DNA of 64,000 bases, from the NCBI RefSeq assembly GCF_000154445.1, contig NZ_DS499567.1. One strand, given 5' to 3'. Each line of letters opens with the position of its first letter. Within the stretch, counting starts at the first letter, position 1. A program made the translations under genes and the position numbers. A model generated the notes under the pieces. That model was given only the letters and a program-made list of their open reading frames with translations. It had not been told where the DNA came from and made no database searches. The DNA is from Intestinibacter bartlettii. GTDB lineage: Bacteria > Bacillota > Clostridia > Peptostreptococcales > Peptostreptococcaceae. Shown piece by piece: positions 1 through 8,665 of the stretch.

Positions 1-1
1 C

Positions 2-565
2 TGTATAGATGCAGTTGTTGTAAGTTCTGCAATAGTTATGAACTTGCAAACATTAGTAAGCAGAGAAACAAGACCACATAATCCATTAGTTCTTTCAATT
101 GGATTATTAAATTCCGGAACTAAATTAAATGTTATAGCTGAAGAAGGACATATGGAAGGTACAACTAGATGTTTCGATCCTGAACTTAGAAAACAACTTC
201 CTATAAAAATGGAGAGGATAATAAAAAGTACAGCTGAGGCATTTGGTGCAACTGCTACATTAAGATATGATTTAGCAGGTTCAGCAGTAATAAATGATGA
301 GCAGTGCAGTGAAATAGGTCAAGGTTCTGTTGAAAAGATATTAGGGAAAGAAGGAAACTACCAATTTGAAAAAGTAACAGGTGGGGAAGATTTTTGCCAT
401 TACCTAGATAAAGTTCCAGGAGTGTTAGCATTTGTAGGATGTAAAAATGATGAGAAGAACTGTTGTTATGCTCATCATAATGGAAGATTTGCAATAGACG
501 AGGATAGTTTAGAAATAGGAACAGCTTTATATGCTCAATATGCAATAGACTTCTTAAATAAATAG
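2..565 (+). CDS. M20-family amidohydrolase/peptidase, 5' end outside window
   Basis: This is the C-terminal part of a metal-dependent M20 amidohydrolase (hippurate, N-acyl-amino-acid or indole-acetyl-amino-acid hydrolase type). The frame is open from base 2, and the residues before the first ATG (DAVVVSSAIVMNLQTLVSRE) continue the family pattern, so the gene begins before the window. Visible family features are the dimerisation-domain run NVIAEEGHMEGTTR and the late metal-site stretch TGGEDFCHYL followed by HHNGRFAIDE near the end. These enzymes remove an acyl or amino-acid group from an amide, usually in the cytoplasm. Substrate cannot be told. A hairpin about 70 bases downstream probably ends the transcript. 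Confidence 0.88.
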   Translation, partial: CIDAVVVSSAIVMNLQTLVSRETRPHNPLVLSIGLLNSGTKLNVIAEEGHMEGTTRCFDPELRKQLPIKMERIIKSTAEAFGATATLRYDLAGSAVINDEQCSEIGQGSVEKILGKEGNYQFEKVTGGEDFCHYLDKVPGVLAFVGCKNDEKNCCYAHHNGRFAIDEDSLEIGTALYAQYAIDFLNK

Positions 566-629
566 ATTTTAATAAAAGCTATTATATTAAAAACACAATT
601 TAATGAATTGACATATAATTTAAACCTAT

Positions 630-671
630 CCCCTTCTAGCAGATAAATATTCTGCTTGGAGGGGATTTTAT
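630..671 (+). terminator. Rho-independent terminator after the M20 peptidase
   Basis: Arms at 630-642 and 652-664 pair at 11 of 13 positions, with a further G-U possible, around a short loop. They are followed by a T-rich run. The hairpin separates the peptidase from the magnesium locus. Confidence 0.6.
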
Positions 672-740
672 ATTTAAACAAGAAAAAAGCAAGAATTTAA
701 TTTTATCAAGCATGATACAATAAAAAAGGAGGTGAAGTTT

Positions 741-3398
741 ATGAAAACAGGAAGTCATGTTCAAAGTCATATTAATAAATATGCTAAAAAAGACATTTCA
801 CAGATGTATAAGGATTTTAATATAAGTGATGATGGTTATAATGACCAGCAAGTTCGTTTTAATAGAGATATATATGGGATGAATATTGGTGATAAGAAAA
901 TAGAAACTACTTTATATAGATTTTTTAGGTCTTTTAACAATCTTTTCAGTATGATTTTATTAGTTTTAATTGTAGTTTCTTTTTTTACAGATGTAATATT
1001 TACTTCTAATTATAGGCGTAATGGAACAACTTGTCTGATGTTAGTTGTAATATTTTTAATTAGTGGATTTGTACGATTTGTACAAGAGATGCGCTCAAAA
1101 AAAGCTGTTGATTCATTAATTGAGCTTATTAATACAAATGTTCAGACTCGCAGAAATGGAAAATGGCAAGAGATTTCATCAAATGAATTAGTTGTTGGAG
1201 ATAGGGTGAAATTTTATGCAGGGGATAGAATACCAGCGGATATACGTTTGATAAATGTAAATGAACTTTTCGTTTCACAATCTATGTTGACGGGGGAAAG
1301 TCTAGTAATTGAAAAAAATGCTGATATATTAGAACGAAAAGAATGTACAAGCCTAAATGACTACAACAATATTGTTTTTTCTGGTTCTTTAGTTATTGGT
1401 GGAAGTGGAGAAGGAATTGTACTAGCAGTAGGCAAAGAAACTGTATATGGAGAAATTAGCAGAGATATAAATATTCGCAAAAATGGGTTTGAGAAGGGAG
1501 CAAATTCGATTGCAGGTGTATTAATCAAATTTATTGCTATTTTAGTACCTTTTGTATTTATTTCATGTGGACTAGTTCAAGGTAATTGGTTATCGGCATT
1601 TTTATTTTCATTATCAGTAGCAGTAGGATTGACGCCAGAGATGCTTCCTATGGTTATAAACGCCTGTCTCGCAAAGGGAAGTTCTGTTATGGGAAAAAAA
1701 GATACCATTGTAAAAAATATAAATGCAATGCAGGGGTTTGGAAGTATGGATGTTCTTTGTGTCGATAAAACAGGCACATTAACTGGAGATAAAATAGTTT
1801 TAGAATACTATATAGATATTTTGGGAAATGAAAGCAAACAAGTATTAGAGTATGCATATTTAAATAGCTTGTACCATACAGGTGTTAAAAATCATTTAGA
1901 TGATGCAATTTGTCAAGTCGAACAAATGCCGAAATTTAATTATTTGAGGTTATTAGAAGAGTATAATAAATTGGACGAGTTACCATTTGATTATAATCGA
2001 AAATATGTAAGTGTATTGTGTGAAAACACATTAAATGAAAAATCAAATTTAAATAATGAAAATTTATTAATTGTAAAAGGTGATGTTGAAACAGTATGCA
2101 GAAAATGTACATATGCTGAATATAGAGGTAAAGCTTATCCAATGGATATGCAAAGTGTACACCATATTATTGATGAAATGCAAGAAGATGGTATGAAGGT
2201 TATAGCTGTTGCTTATAAAAATACTAACAAGGAACATATTATACCAGAAGATGAGAATGATTTAATATTGCTGGGCTATCTAACATTTTTTGATGCTCCT
2301 AAAAAAAGCGCACAAGAAGCCATAGAGAAATTAAAACAATTGAATGTACCTATTAAAGTTTTAACAGGAGATAGTAAAAGAGTTGCTGTATCAGTTTGTA
2401 GACGACTAAATTTAGATACAGATAATATCATAGATGGAGAAAATTTATTTGAGTTAACAGATGATGAGTTAGCAATATTGTGTGAAAATACAACAATATT
2501 TGCACAGTTATCTCCAAAGCAAAAGGCAAAAATAATTAAAGTATTGCAAGAAAATGGACATACTGTAGGATTTTTAGGAGATGGAATGAATGATTTACAT
2601 GCGATATTTCAATCAGACGTTGGGATATCAGCAGAAGGGGCAACAGAGGCATTACAAGAAGCTGCAGATGTAATATTATTAAAAAAGGATTTAAATGTTT
2701 TAGAAGAAGGAATATTAGAAGGGCGTAAAGTTTTTGTAAATATGAGTAAGTATATTCGTATTACTGCATCTTCTAATTTTGGTAATATATTAGCTGTAGT
2801 TATTGCAAGTGTTTTACTTCCGTTTTTCCCAATGACTTCGATACAATTATTACTTTTAAATTTATTATATGATGTTTTATGTTTGATTCTTCCATGGGAT
2901 AATGTTGATGAGGAATTATATTGCAAGCCAAGAGATTGGTCGGGCAAAACTTTAGGGCGATTTATGTTGTTTTTTGGACCAATTAGTACAATTTTTGATT
3001 TAACAACATTTGCATTTTTATTCTTATGGTTATGTCCAACAATAAGTGGAGGGACATTTACAAGTCTAAATCATGAGTCACAACAAACATTCATTACATT
3101 GTTCCAAACAGGGTGGTTTTTGGAATCAATGTGGTCTCAAGTTTTGATTTTATATTCATTGCGTTCAAAGAAAATACCATTTATACAAAGTAAACCAGCC
3201 AAACCAGTTATTTTAGTTACTATTATAGGAATTATTCTATTTACAATTATGACTATAATACCAATTGGACGTTTTGTAGGCCTTACAAAAATGCCTTTAA
3301 GCTATTTTGCATTTTTACTACTAGTTGTATTGCTTTATATATCATTAGTAAGTATTGCAAAATCATGGTATGTAAAAAAATATAAGGAATTAATATAA
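741..3398 (+). CDS. mgtA: magnesium-translocating P-type ATPase (MgtA/MgtB type), paralog 1
   Basis: P3B-type ATPase predicted to import Mg2+ across the plasma membrane. The phosphorylation motif DKTGTLTGD, the actuator-loop motif LTGES, the hinge GDGMND and the C-terminal ASSNFGN...PWDNVDEE region typical of MgtA are all visible, along with about ten membrane segments. The canonical hinge reads GDGIND; the Met is a mild change. An ATG at 741 lies 7 bases after AAAGGAGG, so it is preferred to the in-frame GTG at 732, which overlaps the ribosome-binding site. Length is 885 residues, about normal. It is followed after 14 bases by a winged-helix regulator and then by a second MgtA, so a duplicated transport function under local control is likely. 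Confidence 0.93.
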   Translation: MKTGSHVQSHINKYAKKDISQMYKDFNISDDGYNDQQVRFNRDIYGMNIGDKKIETTLYRFFRSFNNLFSMILLVLIVVSFFTDVIFTSNYRRNGTTCLMLVVIFLISGFVRFVQEMRSKKAVDSLIELINTNVQTRRNGKWQEISSNELVVGDRVKFYAGDRIPADIRLINVNELFVSQSMLTGESLVIEKNADILERKECTSLNDYNNIVFSGSLVIGGSGEGIVLAVGKETVYGEISRDINIRKNGFEKGANSIAGVLIKFIAILVPFVFISCGLVQGNWLSAFLFSLSVAVGLTPEMLPMVINACLAKGSSVMGKKDTIVKNINAMQGFGSMDVLCVDKTGTLTGDKIVLEYYIDILGNESKQVLEYAYLNSLYHTGVKNHLDDAICQVEQMPKFNYLRLLEEYNKLDELPFDYNRKYVSVLCENTLNEKSNLNNENLLIVKGDVETVCRKCTYAEYRGKAYPMDMQSVHHIIDEMQEDGMKVIAVAYKNTNKEHIIPEDENDLILLGYLTFFDAPKKSAQEAIEKLKQLNVPIKVLTGDSKRVAVSVCRRLNLDTDNIIDGENLFELTDDELAILCENTTIFAQLSPKQKAKIIKVLQENGHTVGFLGDGMNDLHAIFQSDVGISAEGATEALQEAADVILLKKDLNVLEEGILEGRKVFVNMSKYIRITASSNFGNILAVVIASVLLPFFPMTSIQLLLLNLLYDVLCLILPWDNVDEELYCKPRDWSGKTLGRFMLFFGPISTIFDLTTFAFLFLWLCPTISGGTFTSLNHESQQTFITLFQTGWFLESMWSQVLILYSLRSKKIPFIQSKPAKPVILVTIIGIILFTIMTIIPIGRFVGLTKMPLSYFAFLLLVVLLYISLVSIAKSWYVKKYKELI

Positions 3399-3412
3399 GG
3401 GGGGGAGTTTAA

Positions 3413-3913
3413 ATGAAAAAGAAAATTGAATTTGCTAATTTAACTTCTTCTCTAGCTAGTTGGCTTTTAGAAAAATTAAAGGCTGCACCACTAGATATAG
3501 GTAATATAGATGAATTTAAAGAAGGTATAGAAGGGTTATTAGATGGAAGTAATAATAGTTTAATGTTAGAGATAGATGATGATACTGTTTATGAAGAATA
3601 TTGCTTTGATGTTATAGAGATTGGGGATCTTACAATAAGACCTAAAGAGAGAAGAGTTCTTTGTAATACTCAAGAAATTTCACTAACTCCTAAAGAATAT
3701 GATATTTTATTATTTCTTGTAAAAAATAGAGGTGAAGTTCTAACAAAAGAGCAGATTTATCAAGCTGTGTGGGATAGTGAATACCTGCTAGATGATAGTA
3801 ATATTATGGCTTTTATAAGAAAGTTAAGAAAAAAAATAGAGCCAAATCCAGATGCACCGATATATATTTTGACGATTTGGGGCATAGGATATAAATTTAA
3901 TGATAATTTATAA
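3413..3913 (+). CDS. stand-alone OmpR/PhoB-type winged-helix regulator
   Basis: A 166-residue protein whose C-terminal ~100 residues are an OmpR/PhoB-type DNA-binding domain (SLTPKEYDILLFLVKNRGEVLTKEQIYQAVW, then a winged hairpin ending GIGYKF). There is no receiver domain and no phospho-acceptor Asp. The first ~65 residues are acidic and do not resemble CheY. It lies between two mgtA genes, close to the first (14 bases, RBS GGGGGGAG), so the simplest inference is a regulator of magnesium uptake that senses something other than phosphorylation. Target and signal are unknown. A terminator follows directly. Confidence 0.8.
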   Translation: MKKKIEFANLTSSLASWLLEKLKAAPLDIGNIDEFKEGIEGLLDGSNNSLMLEIDDDTVYEEYCFDVIEIGDLTIRPKERRVLCNTQEISLTPKEYDILLFLVKNRGEVLTKEQIYQAVWDSEYLLDDSNIMAFIRKLRKKIEPNPDAPIYILTIWGIGYKFNDNL

Positions 3914-3931
3914 AACTGAATATATCGCAAG

Positions 3932-3976
3932 AAAAACGCAAGAATTTCGCAATGGAATTACTTGCGTTTTTTTTTT
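3932..3976 (+). terminator. Rho-independent terminator with a repeated left arm
   Basis: AAAAACGCAAG (3932-3942) pairs perfectly with CTTGCGTTTTT (3961-3971), followed by more T. Two further CGCAA copies, at about 3926 and 3948, could compete for the same right arm. This hairpin separates the regulator gene from the leader of the second mgtA. Confidence 0.85.
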
Positions 3977-4015
3977 ATACTTTTAGTTGTAAATCAGAAA
4001 GGAGGGAGAATATAA

Positions 4016-4060
4016 ATGGACCCTGATGGTAAGAGAAAAAACAATATAGCAACCCGGTGA
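4016..4060 (+). CDS. leader peptide upstream of mgtA paralog 2 (MgtL-like)
   Basis: A 14-codon ORF, MDPDGKRKNNIATR, with a near-perfect ribosome-binding site (AAAGGAGGGA, about 8 bases before the ATG). It ends 44 bases before the mgtA start. Its opening MDPD (acidic residues alternating with Pro) recalls the MEPDP start of the enterobacterial MgtL leader. In MgtL, such N-terminal acidic/proline runs destabilise translating ribosomes at low Mg2+ and so switch on mgtA. The last four codons and the stop overlap the left arm of a hairpin (4049-4081) that leads to the mgtA RBS. A regulatory role is inferred; the strong RBS and placement are seen directly. Confidence 0.7.
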   Translation: MDPDGKRKNNIATR

Positions 4061-4096
4061 AATATTAATATATCGGATTGCTTCTTAAAAAGGAGG
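4049..4096 (+). promoter_or_regulatory. leader hairpin between the uORF and the mgtA RBS
   Basis: GCAACCCG (4049-4056) pairs with CGGATTGC (4074-4081) with one mismatch, and an ATATTAATAT palindrome lies inside the loop. The mgtA ribosome-binding site (AAAAGGAGG, 4088-4096) follows at once. There is no T-run after the hairpin, so it is not a plain terminator. A ribosome finishing or dropping off the leader ORF would decide whether the stem forms. Mechanism is inferred. Confidence 0.5.
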
Positions 4097-4104
4097 TAAT
4101 TACG

Positions 4105-6876
4105 ATGAACAAAAAAATGATAAAAAATAATATAGCTACTAATAAAGTAACAGAAAATCAAATCGTAAAAAAAGAACAAGAAAGTCGCATTCATTTTGTG
4201 GCAACTCAACCAACAAAAACAGTATTAGACTCTTTAGAAACAACATTAATAGGATTAGAGACTGAAAATGTATCAAAACACCGCCATAAATATGGAACAA
4301 ATAAGATAACAAAAGAAAAGAAAAAATCTTTATTTTCTAGAATTGCAGATGCATTTGTAAATCCTTTTACAATAATTTTATTTTGTCTAGCACTTGTATC
4401 ATGTGTAACAGATATGATACTACCTTATTTTTCGCTATTTGGAAGTAATCCAGATGAATTTAATTGTTTAACAGTAGTAATAATTGTGACAATGGTCGTT
4501 ATCTCTGGAACACTTCGATTTGTACAAGAATCTAGAAGTGGTGATGCAGCAGAAAAGTTATTAGATATGATTACAACAACTTGTACAGTTACAAGAAAAG
4601 AAGAGGGAAAACAAGAAATAAAACTTGATGAAGTTGTAGTAGGGGATATAGTTTATTTATCAGCTGGTGACATGATACCTGCAGATGTACGTATTTTAGA
4701 AGCAAAAGATTTATTTGTAAGCCAAGCGAGTTTAACTGGGGAAAGTGAACCTATTGAAAAATTAGGAAATATCCAAGAGAAAAATGAAAATATTACAGAA
4801 TACAATAATATTGCTTTTATGGGAAGTAATATTATTTCAGGAACTGCTACAGCTGTTGTGGTTTCTGTAGGAGATTCTACTTTATTTGGGAAAATGGCAG
4901 CATCAGTTGCAGAAGAAGCAGTAGAAACTAGTTTTACCAAAGGAGTAAATGCTGTTTCCTGGGTACTTATCCGTTTTATGTTGATTTTAGCTCCTATTGT
5001 ATTCTTTGTAAATGGAATAACAAAAGGTGATTGGTTAAATGCATTTTTATTTGGTATTTCTATAGCAGTTGGATTAACACCAGAGATGTTACCAATGATA
5101 GTGACAACATGCCTTGCAAAAGGGGCAGTGGCAATGAGTAAAAAACAAACTATAGTTAAAAATTTAAATTCTATTCAAAATTTTGGGGCTATAGATGTAT
5201 TATGTACTGATAAAACAGGTACTTTAACACAAGATAAAGTAGTTTTAGAATATCATCTTAATGTAAATGGAGATGAAGATATGCGTGTACTTCGTCATGC
5301 TTATCTGAATAGTTATTTCCAAACAGGATATAAAAATTTAATGGATTTAGCTATTATTGAAAAAACTGAAGAAGCAGAAAATCAAAATAGGGAATTAACG
5401 GATCTTTCTGAGCACTATAAAAAAGTAGATGAAATACCTTTTGATTTTAATCGTCGCCGTTTATCTACAGTTGTTGAAGATATAAATGGAAAAACACAAA
5501 TGGTTACAAAAGGCGCAATTGAAGAGATGCTATCAATTTGTTCATATGTTGAATGTGATGGCAAAATTCAAGAATTAACAGATTCACTACGTAGACGAAT
5601 TATAAAAACTGTGGATGAATTAAATGATAAGGGATTTAGGGTTCTTGGAATTGCACAAAAAAGCAATCCATCACCAGTTGGGGCTTTTGGAGTAAAAGAT
5701 GAATGTGATATGGTATTACTAGGATATCTTGCTTTCTTAGACCCACCAAAAGAATCTACAGCATATGCAATACGTGCTTTAAAAGAATATGGAATAGCTA
5801 CTAAAATTTTAACTGGAGACAATGAGAAAGTAACACGTACTGTGTGTAAACAAGTAGGATTAGAAGTAAGAAATATGTTACTTGGTTCAGATATCAATCA
5901 TATGTCAGATGAAGAGTTAGCAAAAGTAGCAGAAACAACAGATGTATTTGCTAAATTAACACCAGACCAAAAATCTAGGATTGTAACTGTTCTTCGTGAA
6001 AATGGACACACAGTTGGATTTATGGGAGATGGTATCAATGATGCGTCTGCAATGAAATGTGCAGATATAGGAATTTCTGTTGATACAGCAGTTGATGTAG
6101 CAAAAGAATCAGCAGACATTGTATTATTAGAAAAAGATTTAATGGTATTAGAAGAAGGTATTGTTGAAGGTAGAAAGACATATGCAAATATGATTAAATA
6201 CATTAAGATGACTGCATCTTCTAACTTTGGAAATATGTTTTCTGTTTTAGCAGCATCAGCATTATTGCCATTTTTACCAATGATGAGTATACATCTTTTA
6301 TGTTTAAATTTAATATATGATTTATCATGCACAGCTATCCCATGGGATAATGTAGACGAAGAATTTATTAAAGTTCCTAGAAAATGGGATGCATCTTCAG
6401 TAGGTAAATTTATGATATGGATGGGACCAGTAAGTTCAATATTTGACTTTACAACTTATATTTTTATGTACTTTGTATTTTGTCCAATATTTGTATCACA
6501 TGGAGTATTATATAATGATTTAGCAAGTGTATACAGTGGTGCAGAATTAATTCAAATGCAATTTAATTATATAGCTATGTTCCAAGCAGGTTGGTTTGTA
6601 GAATCAATGTGGAGTCAAACACTTGTTATTCATATGATTCGTACACCAAAGTTACCATTCATTGAAAGCCGCGCATCATTACCAGTATCTTTATTAACTT
6701 TCGCTGGTATCTTCATATTAACAATAATACCATTTACACCAATTGGAACAATACTAGGATTTGTTTCATTACCAGGTGCTTATTTTGCTTACTTAATACC
6801 ATGTATAATAGCTTACATGTTATTAGCAACTAGCATAAAGAAAGCTTATGTACGTCATTTTGGTGAATTGTTATAA
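4105..6876 (+). CDS. mgtA: magnesium-translocating P-type ATPase (MgtA type), paralog 2
   Basis: A 923-residue P3B ATPase for Mg2+ import, closer to the canonical sequence than paralog 1. It has SLTGESEP, DKTGTLTQDK, GDGINDASAM and the MgtA-specific block TASSNFGNMFSV...PWDNVDEEF...WMGPVSSIFDF. The ATG at 4105 is preferred over the in-frame TTG at 4078 because AAAAGGAGG lies 8 bases before it. Residues 5-12 (MIKNNIAT) resemble the end of the leader peptide (KNNIAT), and the DNA is similar too, hinting that the leader ORF may have arisen by local duplication. A small membrane protein gene follows after 14 bases. Confidence 0.95.
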   Translation: MNKKMIKNNIATNKVTENQIVKKEQESRIHFVATQPTKTVLDSLETTLIGLETENVSKHRHKYGTNKITKEKKKSLFSRIADAFVNPFTIILFCLALVSCVTDMILPYFSLFGSNPDEFNCLTVVIIVTMVVISGTLRFVQESRSGDAAEKLLDMITTTCTVTRKEEGKQEIKLDEVVVGDIVYLSAGDMIPADVRILEAKDLFVSQASLTGESEPIEKLGNIQEKNENITEYNNIAFMGSNIISGTATAVVVSVGDSTLFGKMAASVAEEAVETSFTKGVNAVSWVLIRFMLILAPIVFFVNGITKGDWLNAFLFGISIAVGLTPEMLPMIVTTCLAKGAVAMSKKQTIVKNLNSIQNFGAIDVLCTDKTGTLTQDKVVLEYHLNVNGDEDMRVLRHAYLNSYFQTGYKNLMDLAIIEKTEEAENQNRELTDLSEHYKKVDEIPFDFNRRRLSTVVEDINGKTQMVTKGAIEEMLSICSYVECDGKIQELTDSLRRRIIKTVDELNDKGFRVLGIAQKSNPSPVGAFGVKDECDMVLLGYLAFLDPPKESTAYAIRALKEYGIATKILTGDNEKVTRTVCKQVGLEVRNMLLGSDINHMSDEELAKVAETTDVFAKLTPDQKSRIVTVLRENGHTVGFMGDGINDASAMKCADIGISVDTAVDVAKESADIVLLEKDLMVLEEGIVEGRKTYANMIKYIKMTASSNFGNMFSVLAASALLPFLPMMSIHLLCLNLIYDLSCTAIPWDNVDEEFIKVPRKWDASSVGKFMIWMGPVSSIFDFTTYIFMYFVFCPIFVSHGVLYNDLASVYSGAELIQMQFNYIAMFQAGWFVESMWSQTLVIHMIRTPKLPFIESRASLPVSLLTFAGIFILTIIPFTPIGTILGFVSLPGAYFAYLIPCIIAYMLLATSIKKAYVRHFGELL

Positions 6877-6890
6877 AGGAGGTATTTAAA

Positions 6891-7049
6891 ATGAATTGGA
6901 ATAATATGTGGAATATACTTTTTAATAGAACAGAATTATTTGGAATTAATATGGGGTTTTGGGTTTGCTTACTAGTTATCACAATTATAGTAATATTGAT
7001 GAATGTGGTATTTTGGAGTATGAAACCTCTAAAAACTGTTGAAGAATAG
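6891..7049 (+). CDS. 52-residue single-span membrane protein downstream of mgtA
   Basis: AAAGGAGGTATTTAAA precedes an ATG that opens a 52-codon ORF. The protein starts MNWNNMWNILFNRTELFG, has one strong hydrophobic helix at about residues 20-44 (MGFWVCLLVITIIVILMNVVFW) and ends in a short charged tail KPLKTVEE. It sits 14 bases after mgtA and before a terminator, so the two are cotranscribed. Small proteins that stabilise or regulate Mg2+ ATPases are known in enterobacteria (MgtS, MgtR, KdpF-like roles). I see no sequence match to them, so a partner role is only inferred from position. Confidence 0.75.
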   Translation: MNWNNMWNILFNRTELFGINMGFWVCLLVITIIVILMNVVFWSMKPLKTVEE

Positions 7050-7073
7050 AAAAATATAAAATATTATAAACTT

Positions 7074-7110
7074 AAAAAAGATCTGTGGTATATTACTGCA
7101 GGTCTTTTTG
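7074..7110 (+). terminator. terminator of the magnesium operon
   Basis: AAAAAGATCTG (7075-7085) pairs with CAGGTCTTTTT (7099-7109) apart from one T-G wobble. The T-run is part of the right arm. Confidence 0.75.
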
Positions 7111-7138
7111 AGTTATCAAGTAAAAATAAAAAATTAAA

Positions 7139-7157
7139 AATTGTAATGATTACAATT
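7139..7157 (+). promoter_or_regulatory. Fur-family-like 7-1-7 palindrome before the PLP decarboxylase
   Basis: A 19-base perfect inverted repeat with core TTGTAATGATTACAA. It fits the 7-1-7 layout of Fur-family boxes: PerR TTATAATNATTATAA, Zur TCGTAATNATTACGA. It lies just upstream of a plausible promoter (TTGAAG at 7164, 18-base spacer, TATAAT at 7188). Which regulator binds, if any, is unknown. Confidence 0.5.
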
Positions 7158-7239
7158 AAATATTTGAAGTTTGAGTTTATTATTCATTATAATTTATAGT
7201 ATAGAGGATTTATTCAAATTTAATAAAGGGGGCAGAAAA

Positions 7240-8469
7240 ATGCAAACTGAAATAATTAAAGATTTAATGAAAGAATATAAAAGACCATTTTATATTTACG
7301 ATGAAAAGGTGATAGGGGACCAAATTCAAGAGTTAAAAACTAATTTTCCAGAATTCGAATTTTTATATTCAATAAAGACAAATCCAAATAAAGATGTAAT
7401 TAAATTTATATCACAAAATGATATAGGTTCAGATTCTGCATCTAAAAATGAAGTTTTTAAATCAATAGATGCTGGTATGCCAAAAGAAAAGATAATATAT
7501 TCATCAGCGGGAAAAACGAAACAAGATATCGAAGAGACATACGACAAATGCATAATAACAGCAGATAGTTATCATGAACTAGAAGTTATAAATGAAGTAG
7601 CAAAAGAACACAATATTGTTTTAAGAGTAGGGGTAAGAATTAACTCAAACTATGCAATAGAAGGTGGGGATATACTTCCTAACAAATTTGGAATAGACGA
7701 AGAAAGTTTATTACCACATAAGGAATTTATTGATTCACTTAAAAATATAAAAATATGTGGGATACATGTACATCTAAAATCTCAAATATTAAATTATGAA
7801 ACTTTATATAATTACTATAAAGATGTATTAGAATTAGCAGTGTTCTGTGTTGATGAAATGGGATTTGATATGGATTTTGTTAATTTCGGCGGTGGACTTG
7901 GAGTTGCATATTCACAAAGAGAAAATGAGCTTGAAATAGAATCACTAGGACAAAAATGTAGAGAGCTAATTAAGGAATTTAAAGAAAAACTAAATTGCAG
8001 ACTTATTATAGAATCAGGACGTTTTATAGTTTGTAAAAGTGGGACTTATGTTACTTATATAATCGATAAAAAGGTATCAAGAGGAGCAAATTACTTAATA
8101 GTTGCAAATGGATATAATGGTTTTCATAAAACAACTTTAGCAGAAATGGTAAAAGGTTATGCACAAGGTCCATTAGAAGATATACATGCAGTTGAACCAC
8201 TATTCACATCTTATGATGCGTATGAAGTGAAGGTGTTAAATAAATCACAAGAAAAAGAAGAAGTAACAGTTTGTGGTAACTTATGTACGGCTGCAGATTT
8301 AATAGGCAAGAATTTAGTTTTACCAAAAGCTGAAATAGGTGATATTATTGCAATTACTAATGCAGGAAGTTATGGATTTACACTAAGTCCAATATTATTC
8401 TCTAGCCATGATATACCTTATGAAATTTACTTAAATTCAAAAAATCAAGCTATTATAAGCGAATATTAA
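7240..8469 (+). CDS. fold-type III PLP-dependent decarboxylase (LysA/SbnH/BtrK-like)
   Basis: A 409-residue alanine-racemase-fold decarboxylase. The PLP lysine is K46 in YSIKTNPN. Next come the glycine loop FVNFGGGLGVAYS, ESGRFIVCKSG, and the substrate Cys motif CGNLCTAAD (C345, C349). True diaminopimelate decarboxylases carry CGPxCES, while CGxxCT is typical of SbnH, PvsE or BtrK-like enzymes that decarboxylate siderophore or antibiotic intermediates. The substrate is therefore probably not diaminopimelate. The ATG at 7240 has RBS AAAGGGGGC; an upstream in-frame TTG at 7171 has none. A Fur-like box and promoter lie upstream. The next gene is a divergent GlyA, so a shared PLP pathway is possible. 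Confidence 0.82.
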   Translation: MQTEIIKDLMKEYKRPFYIYDEKVIGDQIQELKTNFPEFEFLYSIKTNPNKDVIKFISQNDIGSDSASKNEVFKSIDAGMPKEKIIYSSAGKTKQDIEETYDKCIITADSYHELEVINEVAKEHNIVLRVGVRINSNYAIEGGDILPNKFGIDEESLLPHKEFIDSLKNIKICGIHVHLKSQILNYETLYNYYKDVLELAVFCVDEMGFDMDFVNFGGGLGVAYSQRENELEIESLGQKCRELIKEFKEKLNCRLIIESGRFIVCKSGTYVTYIIDKKVSRGANYLIVANGYNGFHKTTLAEMVKGYAQGPLEDIHAVEPLFTSYDAYEVKVLNKSQEKEEVTVCGNLCTAADLIGKNLVLPKAEIGDIIAITNAGSYGFTLSPILFSSHDIPYEIYLNSKNQAIISEY

Positions 8470-8665
8470 ATATTTAATACAAAATACATAAAATGGTAAA
8501 GTATTTAGAAAATATAAAAAATTGATAATATGACGGAAATGTTAAAAGATAGTACTGTTTTAATAATATATTTTACCTCATCAAGTGTGATAATATTTAA
8601 ACATAAAAGTTAGTAAATAAAAAATAAGAATAATAAATATAAATTATATTTGGGGAGGAAAAGAT

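Noticed and set aside
3994..4209. Minus-strand open frame antisense to the mgtA leader
   Set aside because: It consists of Phe/Leu-rich shadow sequence of AT-rich coding DNA, with no RBS.
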